NCBI RefSeq assembly: GCF_041379765.1
Contig: NZ_CP166919.1
Span: forward strand, 1-64,000
Source of the DNA: Thalassotalea sp. Sam97
Lineage (GTDB): Bacteria; Pseudomonadota; Gammaproteobacteria; Enterobacterales; Alteromonadaceae
Length of the DNA: 64,000 nt
Direction: 5' to 3'
Below are positions 53,384 through 62,170 of this stretch, one piece after another; position 1 is the stretch's first letter; each line of letters opens with the position of its first letter. Position numbers and translations under genes: made by a program. Under the pieces are notes generated by a model, which was not told where the DNA came from, did no database searches, and saw only the letters and a program-made list of their open reading frames with translations.

Positions 53384-54241
53384 ATGAGCCAAGTTCTTAA
53401 CGAATTGTTAACGCTGCTGCAGCTGGAAGCGTTGGATGACAACCTTTACCTAGGGCAAAGTCAGGACTTAGGTTTTCCGGCTTTATTTGGTGGCCAAGTA
53501 ATAGGCCAAGCGCTATCCGCAGCGAAACAAACTGTCGATAGTCAACGCACACTGCATTCTTTCCATAGCTACTTTTTGTTGCCTGGCGATGCGAAAAAAC
53601 CAGTGACGTACTTAGTTGATACAACCCGTGATGGCAAAAGTTTTTCTGCAAGACGGGTACAAGCCATGCAAAATGGTAAAGTAATTTTTACTTTAATGGC
53701 ATCGTTTCAAATTGAGGAAAGCGGTTTTGAGCATCAAGATGCCATGCCTGATGTTACGCCCCCTGAGCAGCTTTTATCACTGGAAGAATTGCAGTTGCAG
53801 TATAAAGATCGTATTCCTGAGCAATTACACAGTGTAGTGTTTGCTGAAAGGCCGATAGAATTTCGACCTGCAAAAGATTATGACTGGCTCACACCAGAAA
53901 AATCGTCGCCAAGTAATCAGGTGTGGATGCGCGCAAAATCTACGATGCCTGATGATTTAAGGGTTCATCGCTATTTGTTGGGTTACGCGTCTGACTATAA
54001 TTTTCTACCGACGGCTTTACATCCACATGGCTGCAGCATGTGGTCGCCAAAACTGCAGGTCGCAACCATAGATCATGCGATGTGGTTTCATCGTCCGTTT
54101 CGTTTTGATGATTGGTTGCTATACGATATTGACAGCCCATCAGCGAGCGGTGGCCGTGGTTTAGTGCGCGGTAAAATATATAATCGCCAGGGGCAGCTTG
54201 TTGCATCTACGATCCAGGAGGGTGTTATTCGCCAGTGGTAG
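53384..54241 (+). CDS. tesB: acyl-CoA thioesterase II
   Basis: The 285-residue double hot-dog protein has nearly the length of E. coli TesB (286). It hydrolyses acyl-CoA to free fatty acid and CoA. Characteristic segments are FGGQVIGQALSAAKQTV, LHSFHSYFLLPGD, GKSFSARRVQAMQNGK, LGYASDYNFLPTALHPHG (catalytic Asp) and SPSASGGRGLVRGKIYNRQGQLVASTIQEG. It is a single gene whose promoter region faces the start of the GEMM RNA on the other strand. Confidence 0.95.
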   Translation: MSQVLNELLTLLQLEALDDNLYLGQSQDLGFPALFGGQVIGQALSAAKQTVDSQRTLHSFHSYFLLPGDAKKPVTYLVDTTRDGKSFSARRVQAMQNGKVIFTLMASFQIEESGFEHQDAMPDVTPPEQLLSLEELQLQYKDRIPEQLHSVVFAERPIEFRPAKDYDWLTPEKSSPSNQVWMRAKSTMPDDLRVHRYLLGYASDYNFLPTALHPHGCSMWSPKLQVATIDHAMWFHRPFRFDDWLLYDIDSPSASGGRGLVRGKIYNRQGQLVASTIQEGVIRQW

Positions 54242-54309
54242 TATCGACAGTTAGAGCAGATATGGGGCATCATACCTGCTCCTTGCATTTGCAGCGGGTT
54301 AGTCAGGCA

Positions 54310-55572
54310 CTACTTGTTTAAAGCACTGTTGCTGATGGCGCCCTGCCAGTCATGACCTGTTGGGGTTTGAAATAATCGTAATTCAAAGATTGGCGCAATG
54401 GCTAACATATGATCAAAAATATCCGCTTGAATATTTTCATAATTTACCCAAGCAGTATCATTACTGAAAAAGTACAGCTCTAATGGTAAACCCATTTCAG
54501 TGGGCGGCAGTTGCCGCACCATGCATGTCATGTTGCCATGAACGTTAGGGTGATTGCGTAAATATTCGCTGATATAGGCTCGAAAAGTACCAATATTGGT
54601 TAATCTGCGAATGTTTGGGTTATCGGCGTCATGATAACCTTTCTGTTTGTTGTAATCGTTTAGCTGGCTGCTTTTTTGGCTTAGGTACTCTTTTAAAAAG
54701 TCGAGTTTTGACAATTTATCGAGTAACGCCTGATCACAAAACTGAATGCTATTCATATCTATATTAATACTGCGCTTGATACGGCGCCCGCCAGATTTTG
54801 CCATCCCTCCCCAGTTTTTGAATGACTCACTGACCAGCGCATAGGTTGGAATTGTGCTGATGGTATTATCGAAGTTTTTCACTTTAACGGTGGTCAGAGC
54901 GATTTCTTGTACATCGCCGTCAGCGCCATATTGTGGCATTGTAATCCAGTCACCCGGTGCCACCATCTTATTGGCGGATACTTGGATACTGGCGACGAGC
55001 CCTTTGATGGTGTCTTGAAAGACCAAAATCAATACCGCGGTCAGCGCACCTAAACCACTTAATAAATAGACTGGATTCTTATTGATAGCGATCGAAATCG
55101 CGAGGATGATTGCGACCAAATAAATGGCGAGCTTTATCAATTGGATGGTAGCGGTGAGTGGTAGATAGTTGTCTTTACTCTTGGCACCTAGTTGGTGATT
55201 AACAACACTAAGTAGAGCACTGAAACATTGTGCCACTTGCATGGTTAGCAAGATTTTTGCGAATAGCTCGATACCATAGGCTAGCTCGGGACTATCACCG
55301 ATAAACAATTGGTGCAGTGCCAATAACAGCACCGTGGGTACCAGTCTGGCGATGCGGCCAAATACATTATGCTCAATTAGTAGATCATCAATGGTATTGC
55401 TAGAACGCAGTACTAAGCGATGTACTGCGGTGAGTACATAATGTTTGCTTATATAAAAGCTTAACCAACAAATAATCAGTAACAGTGACAGCCCAATAGC
55501 TGCCGTCAGGGGGGTATGCAGGGAGGGGTCTATTGCTAATTTTTGCAACCACTGGTTTATCAATTCGGCCAT
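54310..55572 (-). CDS. mechanosensitive channel protein, YbdG (MscM) type
   Basis: The 420-residue MscS-family protein is clearly similar to E. coli YbdG (415): VFQDTIKGLVASIQVSANKMVAPGDWITMPQYGADGDVQEIALTTVKVKNFDNTISTIPTYALVSESFKNW and the SGGRRIKRSINID segment. About five membrane helices precede the MscS pore helix. It relieves hypo-osmotic pressure as a small-conductance channel. A 29-codon ORF with a strong ribosome site lies 82 bp upstream on the same strand. Confidence 0.92.
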   Translation of the reverse strand: MAELINQWLQKLAIDPSLHTPLTAAIGLSLLLIICWLSFYISKHYVLTAVHRLVLRSSNTIDDLLIEHNVFGRIARLVPTVLLLALHQLFIGDSPELAYGIELFAKILLTMQVAQCFSALLSVVNHQLGAKSKDNYLPLTATIQLIKLAIYLVAIILAISIAINKNPVYLLSGLGALTAVLILVFQDTIKGLVASIQVSANKMVAPGDWITMPQYGADGDVQEIALTTVKVKNFDNTISTIPTYALVSESFKNWGGMAKSGGRRIKRSINIDMNSIQFCDQALLDKLSKLDFLKEYLSQKSSQLNDYNKQKGYHDADNPNIRRLTNIGTFRAYISEYLRNHPNVHGNMTCMVRQLPPTEMGLPLELYFFSNDTAWVNYENIQADIFDHMLAIAPIFELRLFQTPTGHDWQGAISNSALNK

Positions 55573-55654
55573 AGCATCACAATATTAAAGAATATTTATA
55601 TGCTCTAGGTTAACGGCAGACGTTAGATTGAGCAAGCTTGTTCACCGTTCAACT

Positions 55655-55744
55655 TTATTTATGTTGTTGTAATCGATATAAAAAGTTGATTTCAATGAGG
55701 CGTCGTATAGGTGTGGCTATAATTTGCCATACGTGATGCTTCAT
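55655..55744 (-). CDS. small ORF, 29 codons, with near-perfect ribosome binding site
   Basis: Minus-strand ATG with GGAGGAA 6 nt upstream (55751-55757), a near-ideal Shine-Dalgarno. The peptide starts MKHHVWQIIATPIRRLIEIN and ends in LQQHK; it is 29 residues, basic, with an amphipathic or hydrophobic middle. It sits in the 366-bp gap between the mechanosensitive channel gene (-) and proB (+) and may be cotranscribed with the channel gene. The family is not recognised. The ribosome site is the main evidence; conservation would decide. Confidence 0.5.
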   Translation of the reverse strand: MKHHVWQIIATPIRRLIEINFLYRLQQHK

Positions 55745-55938
55745 TGTGACTTCCTCCGTGGTGAGCTTTAATCACTTGCAACCTTTCATATCAATATAAC
55801 AACATGAAAATATTTCTAAATAGACGTTAATTGCACGTTGCTTAATCCGCTTGATTCTGGTTATTGTAGAAAATACAAACAAAGGTCAACACGCCCTAGG
55901 TGCTGTTAAAAATATACGGCTGAGGATGAGTTAACGCT

Positions 55939-57060
55939 ATGCAGTTTAAACGGATCGTTATTAAGGTTGGGAGTGCACTGATTGCGCCAGAGGGCACAAG
56001 CTGCAAGGTAAGCAGCGTTTTGCCGATCGCTCAGTTTATTCAGCAGTGGCAGCAGGCAGGGGTAGAAGTCGTGTTAGTGTCATCGGGTGCGGTGGCTGCA
56101 GGTCGCGTTCATGTGGCTCATGGTAGTCGTAATGTGTCTATTACAACGAAGCAAGCGATGGCGTCGGTTGGGCAATCGTTGTTAATGAGCCACTGGCAAC
56201 GATTTTTCGATAATGCCTGTGCGCAGTTGTTAATTACCCATGACGATTTAAAAGATCGAGCACGCTATCTGAATATAAAAAACACCTTAAGAACGTTATT
56301 AGCCAATGACATCCTGCCGATTGTTAATGAGAATGATACTGTGGCAACACAAGAGCTGAAAGTCGGTGACAATGACAACCTCGCAGCCCTTGTAGCAATG
56401 GTTTGTGACGCCGATGCATTAGTTATTTTAAGTGATGTAGATGGTATTTTTGACAGCGACCCTCGTTCCAATCAGCAAGCTAAGCTAGTTAACAACATAC
56501 CAAAAATTACCGAGGCAATTTATGTAATGGCGGGCGGTACCAGCAACGCTATAGCAACCGGCGGTATGCGCACCAAAATTGAGGCGGCAGAAAAAGCAAC
56601 GCTGCACGGTATTGATACCTTTATTATCAATGGCAGTAAATCGGAACACTTTAGCCGTATGCTCGAAGGTTCCTGCCCGGGTAGTCATTTTAAAGCACAA
56701 AAACCGTTATTGAAGGCGAAAAAGCATTGGTTGCAGCAAACCTTGCCGTCAACAGGTCGCATAGTTATCGACCAAGGTGCTCGAGATGCCTTACGAGATA
56801 ACGGCGCATCGCTGTTAGCAACGGGTATCATTGCCGTTGAAGGTTATTTTGTAAAAGGCGATGCGGTGAACGTTGTGGCACAACCTGATAATCAGCTCGT
56901 CGCCAAAGGCATTGTTCAATATAGTCAGCAAGAATTACAAAAAATTATTGGCAAAAAATCTCAACAGTTTGTTGAGGTTCTAGGTTATTGCCCTGCAACA
57001 GAAGTGATCCATCGCGATGACATGGTGATACAACCCGTATTACCAGAGGAAGATATATGA
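55939..57060 (+). CDS. proB: glutamate 5-kinase
   Basis: The 373-residue enzyme (E. coli 367) performs the first step of proline synthesis, ATP-dependent phosphorylation of glutamate. The amino acid kinase domain has IVIKVGSALIAPEG and VVLVSSGAVAAGR, with NENDTVATQELKVGDNDNLAALVA and ATGGMRTKIEAAEKA. A C-terminal PUA domain begins near residue 275 (GRIVIDQGARDALRDNGASLLATGI). The last 4 nt overlap proA (ATGA), giving a proBA operon. Confidence 0.96.
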   Translation: MQFKRIVIKVGSALIAPEGTSCKVSSVLPIAQFIQQWQQAGVEVVLVSSGAVAAGRVHVAHGSRNVSITTKQAMASVGQSLLMSHWQRFFDNACAQLLITHDDLKDRARYLNIKNTLRTLLANDILPIVNENDTVATQELKVGDNDNLAALVAMVCDADALVILSDVDGIFDSDPRSNQQAKLVNNIPKITEAIYVMAGGTSNAIATGGMRTKIEAAEKATLHGIDTFIINGSKSEHFSRMLEGSCPGSHFKAQKPLLKAKKHWLQQTLPSTGRIVIDQGARDALRDNGASLLATGIIAVEGYFVKGDAVNVVAQPDNQLVAKGIVQYSQQELQKIIGKKSQQFVEVLGYCPATEVIHRDDMVIQPVLPEEDI

Positions 57061-58310
57061 CAGAATTTGCTATTGAACAGGCCGCTAGTCAGGCCAAACA
57101 AGTCGCGCCAATAATCGCCAGTTTAGCAACAGCGGATAAAAACAATTTACTGCACTTGATAGCGACTCAAATTAATGAGTCTAAAGCGCAGATCCTCAGT
57201 GAAAATAGTAAAGATATTCGTGCTGCGAAAAGCCGAGGATTGAGTGAGGCAATGATAGATCGCTTATTACTTACCGAGGCACGTATTGACGCTATTGCGA
57301 CGGCAATTTGTAGCATTGCAGAGTTGGCCGATCCTGTTGGTGAAAAGGCCGACATAAAAATACGCCCAAATGGCATCGAAGTGAGCAGGATGCGTATACC
57401 TTTAGGGGTGATTGCGATGATTTACGAAGCACGTCCCAATGTCACCGCCGAAGCTGCGGCGCTGTGTATTAAGTCAGGTAATGTGGTGGTATTGCGTGGT
57501 GGTAGTGAGGCGATTCATTCTAATTTGGCAATCGCAGCTGTGATCAAAAAATGCTTGTTGAAAATGCATTTGCCAGAACAATTGGTGACCATTATTCCCG
57601 ATACATCCCGCGATGTTATTGCCAAGCTACTGACATTAAATCAGTATATCGATTTAGTGATCCCACGCGGTGGTGAAGGGTTAATTCGTTATGTCACCGA
57701 CCATGCCAGAATCCCTGTTATTCAGCATTTCAAGGGGGTGTGTCATTTATTCATCGATAAGTTTGCTGATACTAACAAAGCCATCGACATTCTGATCAAT
57801 GGTAAAGCTCAGCGACCAAGTGCCTGTAATGCGATTGAAACATTACTTATCCACCGTGATATCGCCACTGAGGTATTACCGAAGATAAGTGAAGCGTTGG
57901 CACAATCATCTGTAACAGTGCATGCTTGTGGTGAGAGTTTATCTTATTTTTCGGGAGCAGCATTGGCATCAGAGCAAGACTATCATGCGGAGTACTTAGC
58001 GCTGGAGCTGGCGATTAAAGTGGTCAATGGCTTTGATCAAGCGATTGAACATATTCGCCAATTTGGCTCAGATCATACTGAAGTTATTGTGACTCAGGAT
58101 ATAACGAGAGCCCAACGATTTGTACGTAATATCAATTCGTCGGTGGTCATGGTCAATGCCTCATCTCGGTTCTCAGACGGTGGTGAGTTGGGCTTAGGCA
58201 GCGAGATAGGTATTTCAACCAGTCGTTTGCACGCTTATGGGCCGATGGGCTTACAAGCGCTAACAACACAAAAATATGTGGTTATTGGTGATGGCCAAGT
58301 GCGCCAGTAA
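57057..58310 (+). CDS. proA: gamma-glutamyl phosphate reductase
   Basis: The 417-residue enzyme has the same length as E. coli ProA. It reduces glutamyl-5-phosphate to the semialdehyde with NADPH. The catalytic cysteine is C257 in GKAQRPSACNAIETLL. Other motifs are IYEARPNVTAEAAALCIKSGN and the C-terminal GELGLGSEIGISTSRLHAYGPMGL. It is translationally coupled to proB. A hairpin overlaps its stop codon. Confidence 0.97.
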   Translation: MTEFAIEQAASQAKQVAPIIASLATADKNNLLHLIATQINESKAQILSENSKDIRAAKSRGLSEAMIDRLLLTEARIDAIATAICSIAELADPVGEKADIKIRPNGIEVSRMRIPLGVIAMIYEARPNVTAEAAALCIKSGNVVVLRGGSEAIHSNLAIAAVIKKCLLKMHLPEQLVTIIPDTSRDVIAKLLTLNQYIDLVIPRGGEGLIRYVTDHARIPVIQHFKGVCHLFIDKFADTNKAIDILINGKAQRPSACNAIETLLIHRDIATEVLPKISEALAQSSVTVHACGESLSYFSGAALASEQDYHAEYLALELAIKVVNGFDQAIEHIRQFGSDHTEVIVTQDITRAQRFVRNINSSVVMVNASSRFSDGGELGLGSEIGISTSRLHAYGPMGLQALTTQKYVVIGDGQVRQ

Positions 58311-58320
58311 TCACTGGCGC
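58301..58320. other. hairpin at the proA end
   Basis: GCGCCAGT (58301-58308) and ACTGGCGC (58313-58320) form a perfect 8-bp stem around the proA stop codon, between convergent genes. No T-tract follows on either strand, so intrinsic termination is doubtful. Confidence 0.5.
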
Positions 58321-58337
58321 GGATGATATTATTGGCG

Positions 58338-59414
58338 TTAAAGGCTACTCATTTCGCCACAAATTGACGTGCTCAACAATTTAAACAATTGTTTTTGACG
58401 GTGCTCGGCACCGAGCACCCACATAAGCTTAGTGGTTGCTGCTTCTGGGGTCATATCGCGACCATCAATAATATAATCACTGCGCAGATTTTTACCTGCA
58501 GCATAACGATGCAGGTCTAAGCTGCCGTTATAAACGTCGGTCACGATCACTGCGCATTTAAAGCGGTCATTGGTGCGTTGCTTCGCTAGCTCGACAATAT
58601 CGGCTAAATTAAAGTTATCTGGTGCGGTACCGCTACCAAAAACTCGTACCACTAACGCTTCAATATCACTGCCTTCAATGATTTTAAGTAACATATCACC
58701 AGTAAAACCAGGGCTAAGGTTGATACTTAGGACTTTGTCATTAAAACCAAGAGAATCGGTACTTAACGGTGGGTAGCTGTTGGGCTGTGAACGCAGTTGC
58801 TCTGGAAAAATGGTTGGTACAGGAAACAGCTCGCCAAGGATTTGCGCATTGGGGGTGGAAAAGCCAATCGCAGAGCGAGTACTGGATTTACGAGAGCGAT
58901 TACCTCGTAATAGTTGCCCGGCAAAACATATCATCACTTCGCTTAGCGCAGGTAATGATTTACCGGCCTGATCGGCAACAAATAAGGCTAAGCGTAGGTT
59001 TTGTAAACCATCGCTGCCTGGCTTACTGAGCGGCACCTGGGCACCAGTAATAACCACGGGTTTACTGTTTTGCGCCAACGCAAACGATAACGCAGATGCG
59101 GTATAGCTCATGGTATCGGTGCCGTGCAACACAACAAAGCCATCGTAGTTATCATTTTCGGCAATGATCATATTCGCCATGGCATCCCAATGGAAAGGGC
59201 CTATCTGGCTTGAGTCACTGGTACCAATAATATCACCTGCTGGGCTTTGTAAAGGCTTTACCTCGATCTTGGAGTATAAGTCACTGGTTAGCTCTTCAAT
59301 TAGCTCAACGAGTACTTCTCCCTTCCCTGCTTGTAATTCACCACTGGCTTTGGCGGCCATGGTTATGGTACCACCGGTGTTAATAACTAAAATCTTGTTG
59401 GTCGGGTTTGCCAT
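58338..59414 (-). CDS. ansA: type I (cytoplasmic) L-asparaginase
   Basis: The 358-residue enzyme hydrolyses asparagine. The N-terminal threonine motif NTGGTITM and the second conserved motif FVVLHGTDTMSYTASALSFAL (Thr-Lys-Asp type site) are present. No signal peptide is seen, so it is the cytoplasmic AnsA type rather than periplasmic AnsB. The ATG at 59414 gives MANPTNKILVI, matching the family. An in-frame ATG 18 codons upstream adds a sequence unlike the family. E. coli AnsA has 338 residues. Confidence 0.9.
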   Translation of the reverse strand: MANPTNKILVINTGGTITMAAKASGELQAGKGEVLVELIEELTSDLYSKIEVKPLQSPAGDIIGTSDSSQIGPFHWDAMANMIIAENDNYDGFVVLHGTDTMSYTASALSFALAQNSKPVVITGAQVPLSKPGSDGLQNLRLALFVADQAGKSLPALSEVMICFAGQLLRGNRSRKSSTRSAIGFSTPNAQILGELFPVPTIFPEQLRSQPNSYPPLSTDSLGFNDKVLSINLSPGFTGDMLLKIIEGSDIEALVVRVFGSGTAPDNFNLADIVELAKQRTNDRFKCAVIVTDVYNGSLDLHRYAAGKNLRSDYIIDGRDMTPEAATTKLMWVLGAEHRQKQLFKLLSTSICGEMSSL

Positions 59415-59563
59415 GTGCGTTGACCTTTGTGAGCATTTATTTGCGCTGCATTTTAATATTAATATCATTGGAAATAAATGCTTGGCGAAAGCTATTTGTT
59501 GTGGCTAGTACGTGTTTATTTCTCAGTAAAATTTTAAACAAAGATAAATACGGCCTAGAGCAT

Positions 59564-59588
59564 GAAAAACGCCAGCTATGCTGGCGTT
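59564..59588 (-). terminator. intrinsic terminator of ilvC
   Basis: Read on the minus strand, AACGCCAGC (59588-59580) pairs with GCTGGCGTT (59576-59568) across a 3-nt loop, followed by TTT(C). It lies about 45 nt after the ilvC stop. Confidence 0.88.
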
Positions 59589-59631
59589 GGTTATTTATTT
59601 TTCGCTCGTAACAGTACTGACTTGTTAATGA

Positions 59632-61113
59632 TTAACTATTTTCAACAATACGCTTCATATCGGTCATGTAGCCACGTAGCTTTTTACCAACCTTTTCTAC
59701 CGGGTGACTGCGGATCGCTTCATTTACTTCAATAAGGCGCACATTATCAACCCCATTATCGCTTGATGCTAAGCCTTTACCGATATCTTCGCTACTTAAG
59801 CTGTTGGTGAAGTCACGCAATAGTGGCACCGCTGCATGAGAAAACAAATAGTTACCGTATTCTGCAGTATCAGAAATCACCACGTTCATTTCGTACAGCT
59901 TTTTACGCGCAATACAGTTCGCAATCAGCGGCGTCTCATGTAACGACTCATAGTAGGCGGACTCTTCAACAATACCGGCAGCACACATGGTTTCAAACGC
60001 AAGCTCAACGCCTGCTTTGACCATCGCCACCAAATAGATACCTTTATCGTAATATTCTTGTTCGCTAATAGACGCTGACGAAACGGGAGCTTGTTCAAAA
60101 CTTGTTTGTGCTGTTTGTTCACGCCAAGTCAGCAAGTTGTCGTCATTATTCGCCCAGTCTTGCATCATGGTCGCTGAGAAGTGACCATCGATAATATCAT
60201 CCATATGTTTTTCAAATAGAGGGCGTAAAATACCTTTTAATTGCTCACTCATATCAAAAGCACGAATTTTAGCTGGGTTTGATAAGCGGTCCATCATATT
60301 GGTGATGCCACCATGCTTTAAGCCTTCGGTAACCGTTTCCCAACCATACTGGATTAATTTGGCTGCATAACTTGCGTCTATGCCATCAGCGATCATCTTT
60401 TCATGTGCTAATATCGCGCCGGTTTGCAACATGCCACATAAAATGGTTTGCTCACCCATCAAATCGGATTTTACTTCAGCAATAAACGAAGATTCCAACA
60501 CACCAGCGCGATCGCCACCCGTGGCACAGGCATACGCTTTGGCAATAGCTAAACCATTGCCATTGGGATCGTTCTCTGGATGCACAGCAATAAGGGTTGG
60601 TACCCCAAAGCCGCGTTTGTATTCTTCACGTACCTCGGTACCTGGGCATTTCGGTGCAACCATGACAACGGTAATATCATCGCGAACTTGCATCCCCTCT
60701 TCAACAATATTAAAACCGTGCGAGTAAGATAGGGTCGCCCCTTTTTTCATTAATGGCATCACTGCTTTGACAACATTGGAGTGTTGTTTATCAGGGGTTA
60801 GGTTTAATACTAAATCGGCATCCGGGATCAGTTCTTCATAGGTACCGACAGTAAAGCCGTGCTCGGTTGCCCACTGCCAAGATTGACGCTTCTCATCGAT
60901 GGCTGCTTGGCGTAAGGCGTAACTGATATCTAAACCGGAATCGCGCATATTTAACCCTTGGTTTAAGCCTTGTGCGCCACAACCAACAATGACGATGCGC
61001 CAATCTTTGATAAAGTTGCAACCATTACTAAACTCCTCTCGCTTCATAAAGCGGCATTTGCCTAGTTGGGCTAACTGCTCGCGCAAGCTGATGCTATTAA
61101 AATAATTGCTCAT
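59632..61113 (-). CDS. ilvC: ketol-acid reductoisomerase, class II
   Basis: The 493-residue long-form (class II) enzyme of the E. coli type (491) converts acetolactate and acetohydroxybutyrate in valine, leucine and isoleucine synthesis. The NADPH-binding loop is VGCGAQG (about 43-49), followed by LNQGLNMRDSGLDISYALR. Two C-terminal knotted domains are present (AYACATGGDRAGVLESSF; CAAGIVEESAYYESLHE). The ATG at 61113 gives MSNYFNSISLREQLAQLGKCRFM and has GGAG 6 nt upstream; in-frame codons further upstream do not fit the family. It is divergent from ilvY. Confidence 0.96.
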   Translation of the reverse strand: MSNYFNSISLREQLAQLGKCRFMKREEFSNGCNFIKDWRIVIVGCGAQGLNQGLNMRDSGLDISYALRQAAIDEKRQSWQWATEHGFTVGTYEELIPDADLVLNLTPDKQHSNVVKAVMPLMKKGATLSYSHGFNIVEEGMQVRDDITVVMVAPKCPGTEVREEYKRGFGVPTLIAVHPENDPNGNGLAIAKAYACATGGDRAGVLESSFIAEVKSDLMGEQTILCGMLQTGAILAHEKMIADGIDASYAAKLIQYGWETVTEGLKHGGITNMMDRLSNPAKIRAFDMSEQLKGILRPLFEKHMDDIIDGHFSATMMQDWANNDDNLLTWREQTAQTSFEQAPVSSASISEQEYYDKGIYLVAMVKAGVELAFETMCAAGIVEESAYYESLHETPLIANCIARKKLYEMNVVISDTAEYGNYLFSHAAVPLLRDFTNSLSSEDIGKGLASSDNGVDNVRLIEVNEAIRSHPVEKVGKKLRGYMTDMKRIVENS

Positions 61114-61207
61114 GACTAACTCCGATGTACTTTTATAAATTTTATTACTTGCTGTAACCATAGCGAATAATTGATATTGCTTAAAATGATATATTTGCAC
61201 TACTATG

Positions 61208-61222
61208 TTTCATAAAGTGAAA
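61208..61222. promoter_or_regulatory. candidate IlvY operator
   Basis: TTTCA-N5-TGAAA (61208-61222) is a perfect dyad of the LysR T-N11-A type. It lies in the 139-bp spacer between divergent ilvC and ilvY, the expected site of IlvY control. Confidence 0.5.
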
Positions 61223-61252
61223 TGTAGTGTTGTGACTTAGGGGGAAGGTGTC

Positions 61253-62158
61253 ATGGAAAAAAAGTTATTAGAAGTATATGTGCATTTATGCGATACATTG
61301 CACTTTGGTCAAACAGCGTATGCCCACCATGTCAGCCCATCTACCTTGTCGCGGATGATTCAGCGAATTGAGCAAGAACTTGCAACCTCTTTGCTTGTCA
61401 GAGATAACCGCTCAGTGGTGCTCACTCGTGCAGGACAACAGTTTCGCGCGTTTGCTAAGCAACAGCTTGCCGCCTGGCAACAGTTTGAATATCAACTTAG
61501 CGAAGAGACTCAGCAACTGAGTGGTCGCTTAAAAATTTATTGCTCGGTAACCGCGGCTTATTCGCACTTACCTCGCCTACTTGATACCTTTCGCGAGCAC
61601 CATCCAAAAGTGGAGATCTTGCTGCAAACCGGTAATGCTAACGAAGCCATCGATAAGGTTAGCAAAGGCGAAGCAGATGTAGCGATTGCTGCTGCTGATG
61701 ATCGGCCAAATAGCGCTATTTACTTTCAGCCCATTGCTGATATTGAGCTGGCGGTGATTGCCCCAACCCTCGACTGTCATGTTGCTCACTTGATTAAGCA
61801 GACGCCTATTGATTGGCAACAAATCCCGGTAATTTTTGCCGAACATGGTCCAGCAAGAGAGCAGTTTATTCAATTATTGCGCCTTCATGGCGTGCAGCAT
61901 GCCAATGTGTATGCCACAGTAAGTGGCCATGAAGCTTTGGTATCTATGGTTGCTCTAGGTTGTGGTATTGGTATCGCGCCACAAGTGGTGATTGACAACA
62001 GTCCGATGCAACAACGGGTGGAGGTGCTCGACTTAGGCACACCGCCAGCATCTTTCACGTTAGGTTTATGTTGCCAGCAAAAACAACGTCAACAGCCGAT
62101 TATCGATGCTTTCTTGCAATGCTTGGCTACCAATAGCTTGGTCGAAAAAGATCAGTAA
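61253..62158 (+). CDS. ilvY: LysR-family regulator IlvY
   Basis: The 301-residue LysR-type regulator has an N-terminal winged HTH (LCDTLHFGQTAYAHHVSPSTLSRMIQRIEQELATSLLVRD) and a periplasmic-binding-like effector domain. Position and orientation opposite ilvC are those of E. coli ilvY, whose product activates ilvC when acetolactate or acetohydroxybutyrate is present. GGGGAAGG precedes the ATG. Confidence 0.92.
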   Translation: MEKKLLEVYVHLCDTLHFGQTAYAHHVSPSTLSRMIQRIEQELATSLLVRDNRSVVLTRAGQQFRAFAKQQLAAWQQFEYQLSEETQQLSGRLKIYCSVTAAYSHLPRLLDTFREHHPKVEILLQTGNANEAIDKVSKGEADVAIAAADDRPNSAIYFQPIADIELAVIAPTLDCHVAHLIKQTPIDWQQIPVIFAEHGPAREQFIQLLRLHGVQHANVYATVSGHEALVSMVALGCGIGIAPQVVIDNSPMQQRVEVLDLGTPPASFTLGLCCQQKQRQQPIIDAFLQCLATNSLVEKDQ

Positions 62159-62170
62159 TAGCTTGGCGAA

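Noticed and set aside
61114..61200. Upstream extension of ilvC by 29 codons
   Set aside because: The ATG at 61113 has a ribosome site and matches the E. coli N-terminus; the extension lies in the ilvY-ilvC control region.
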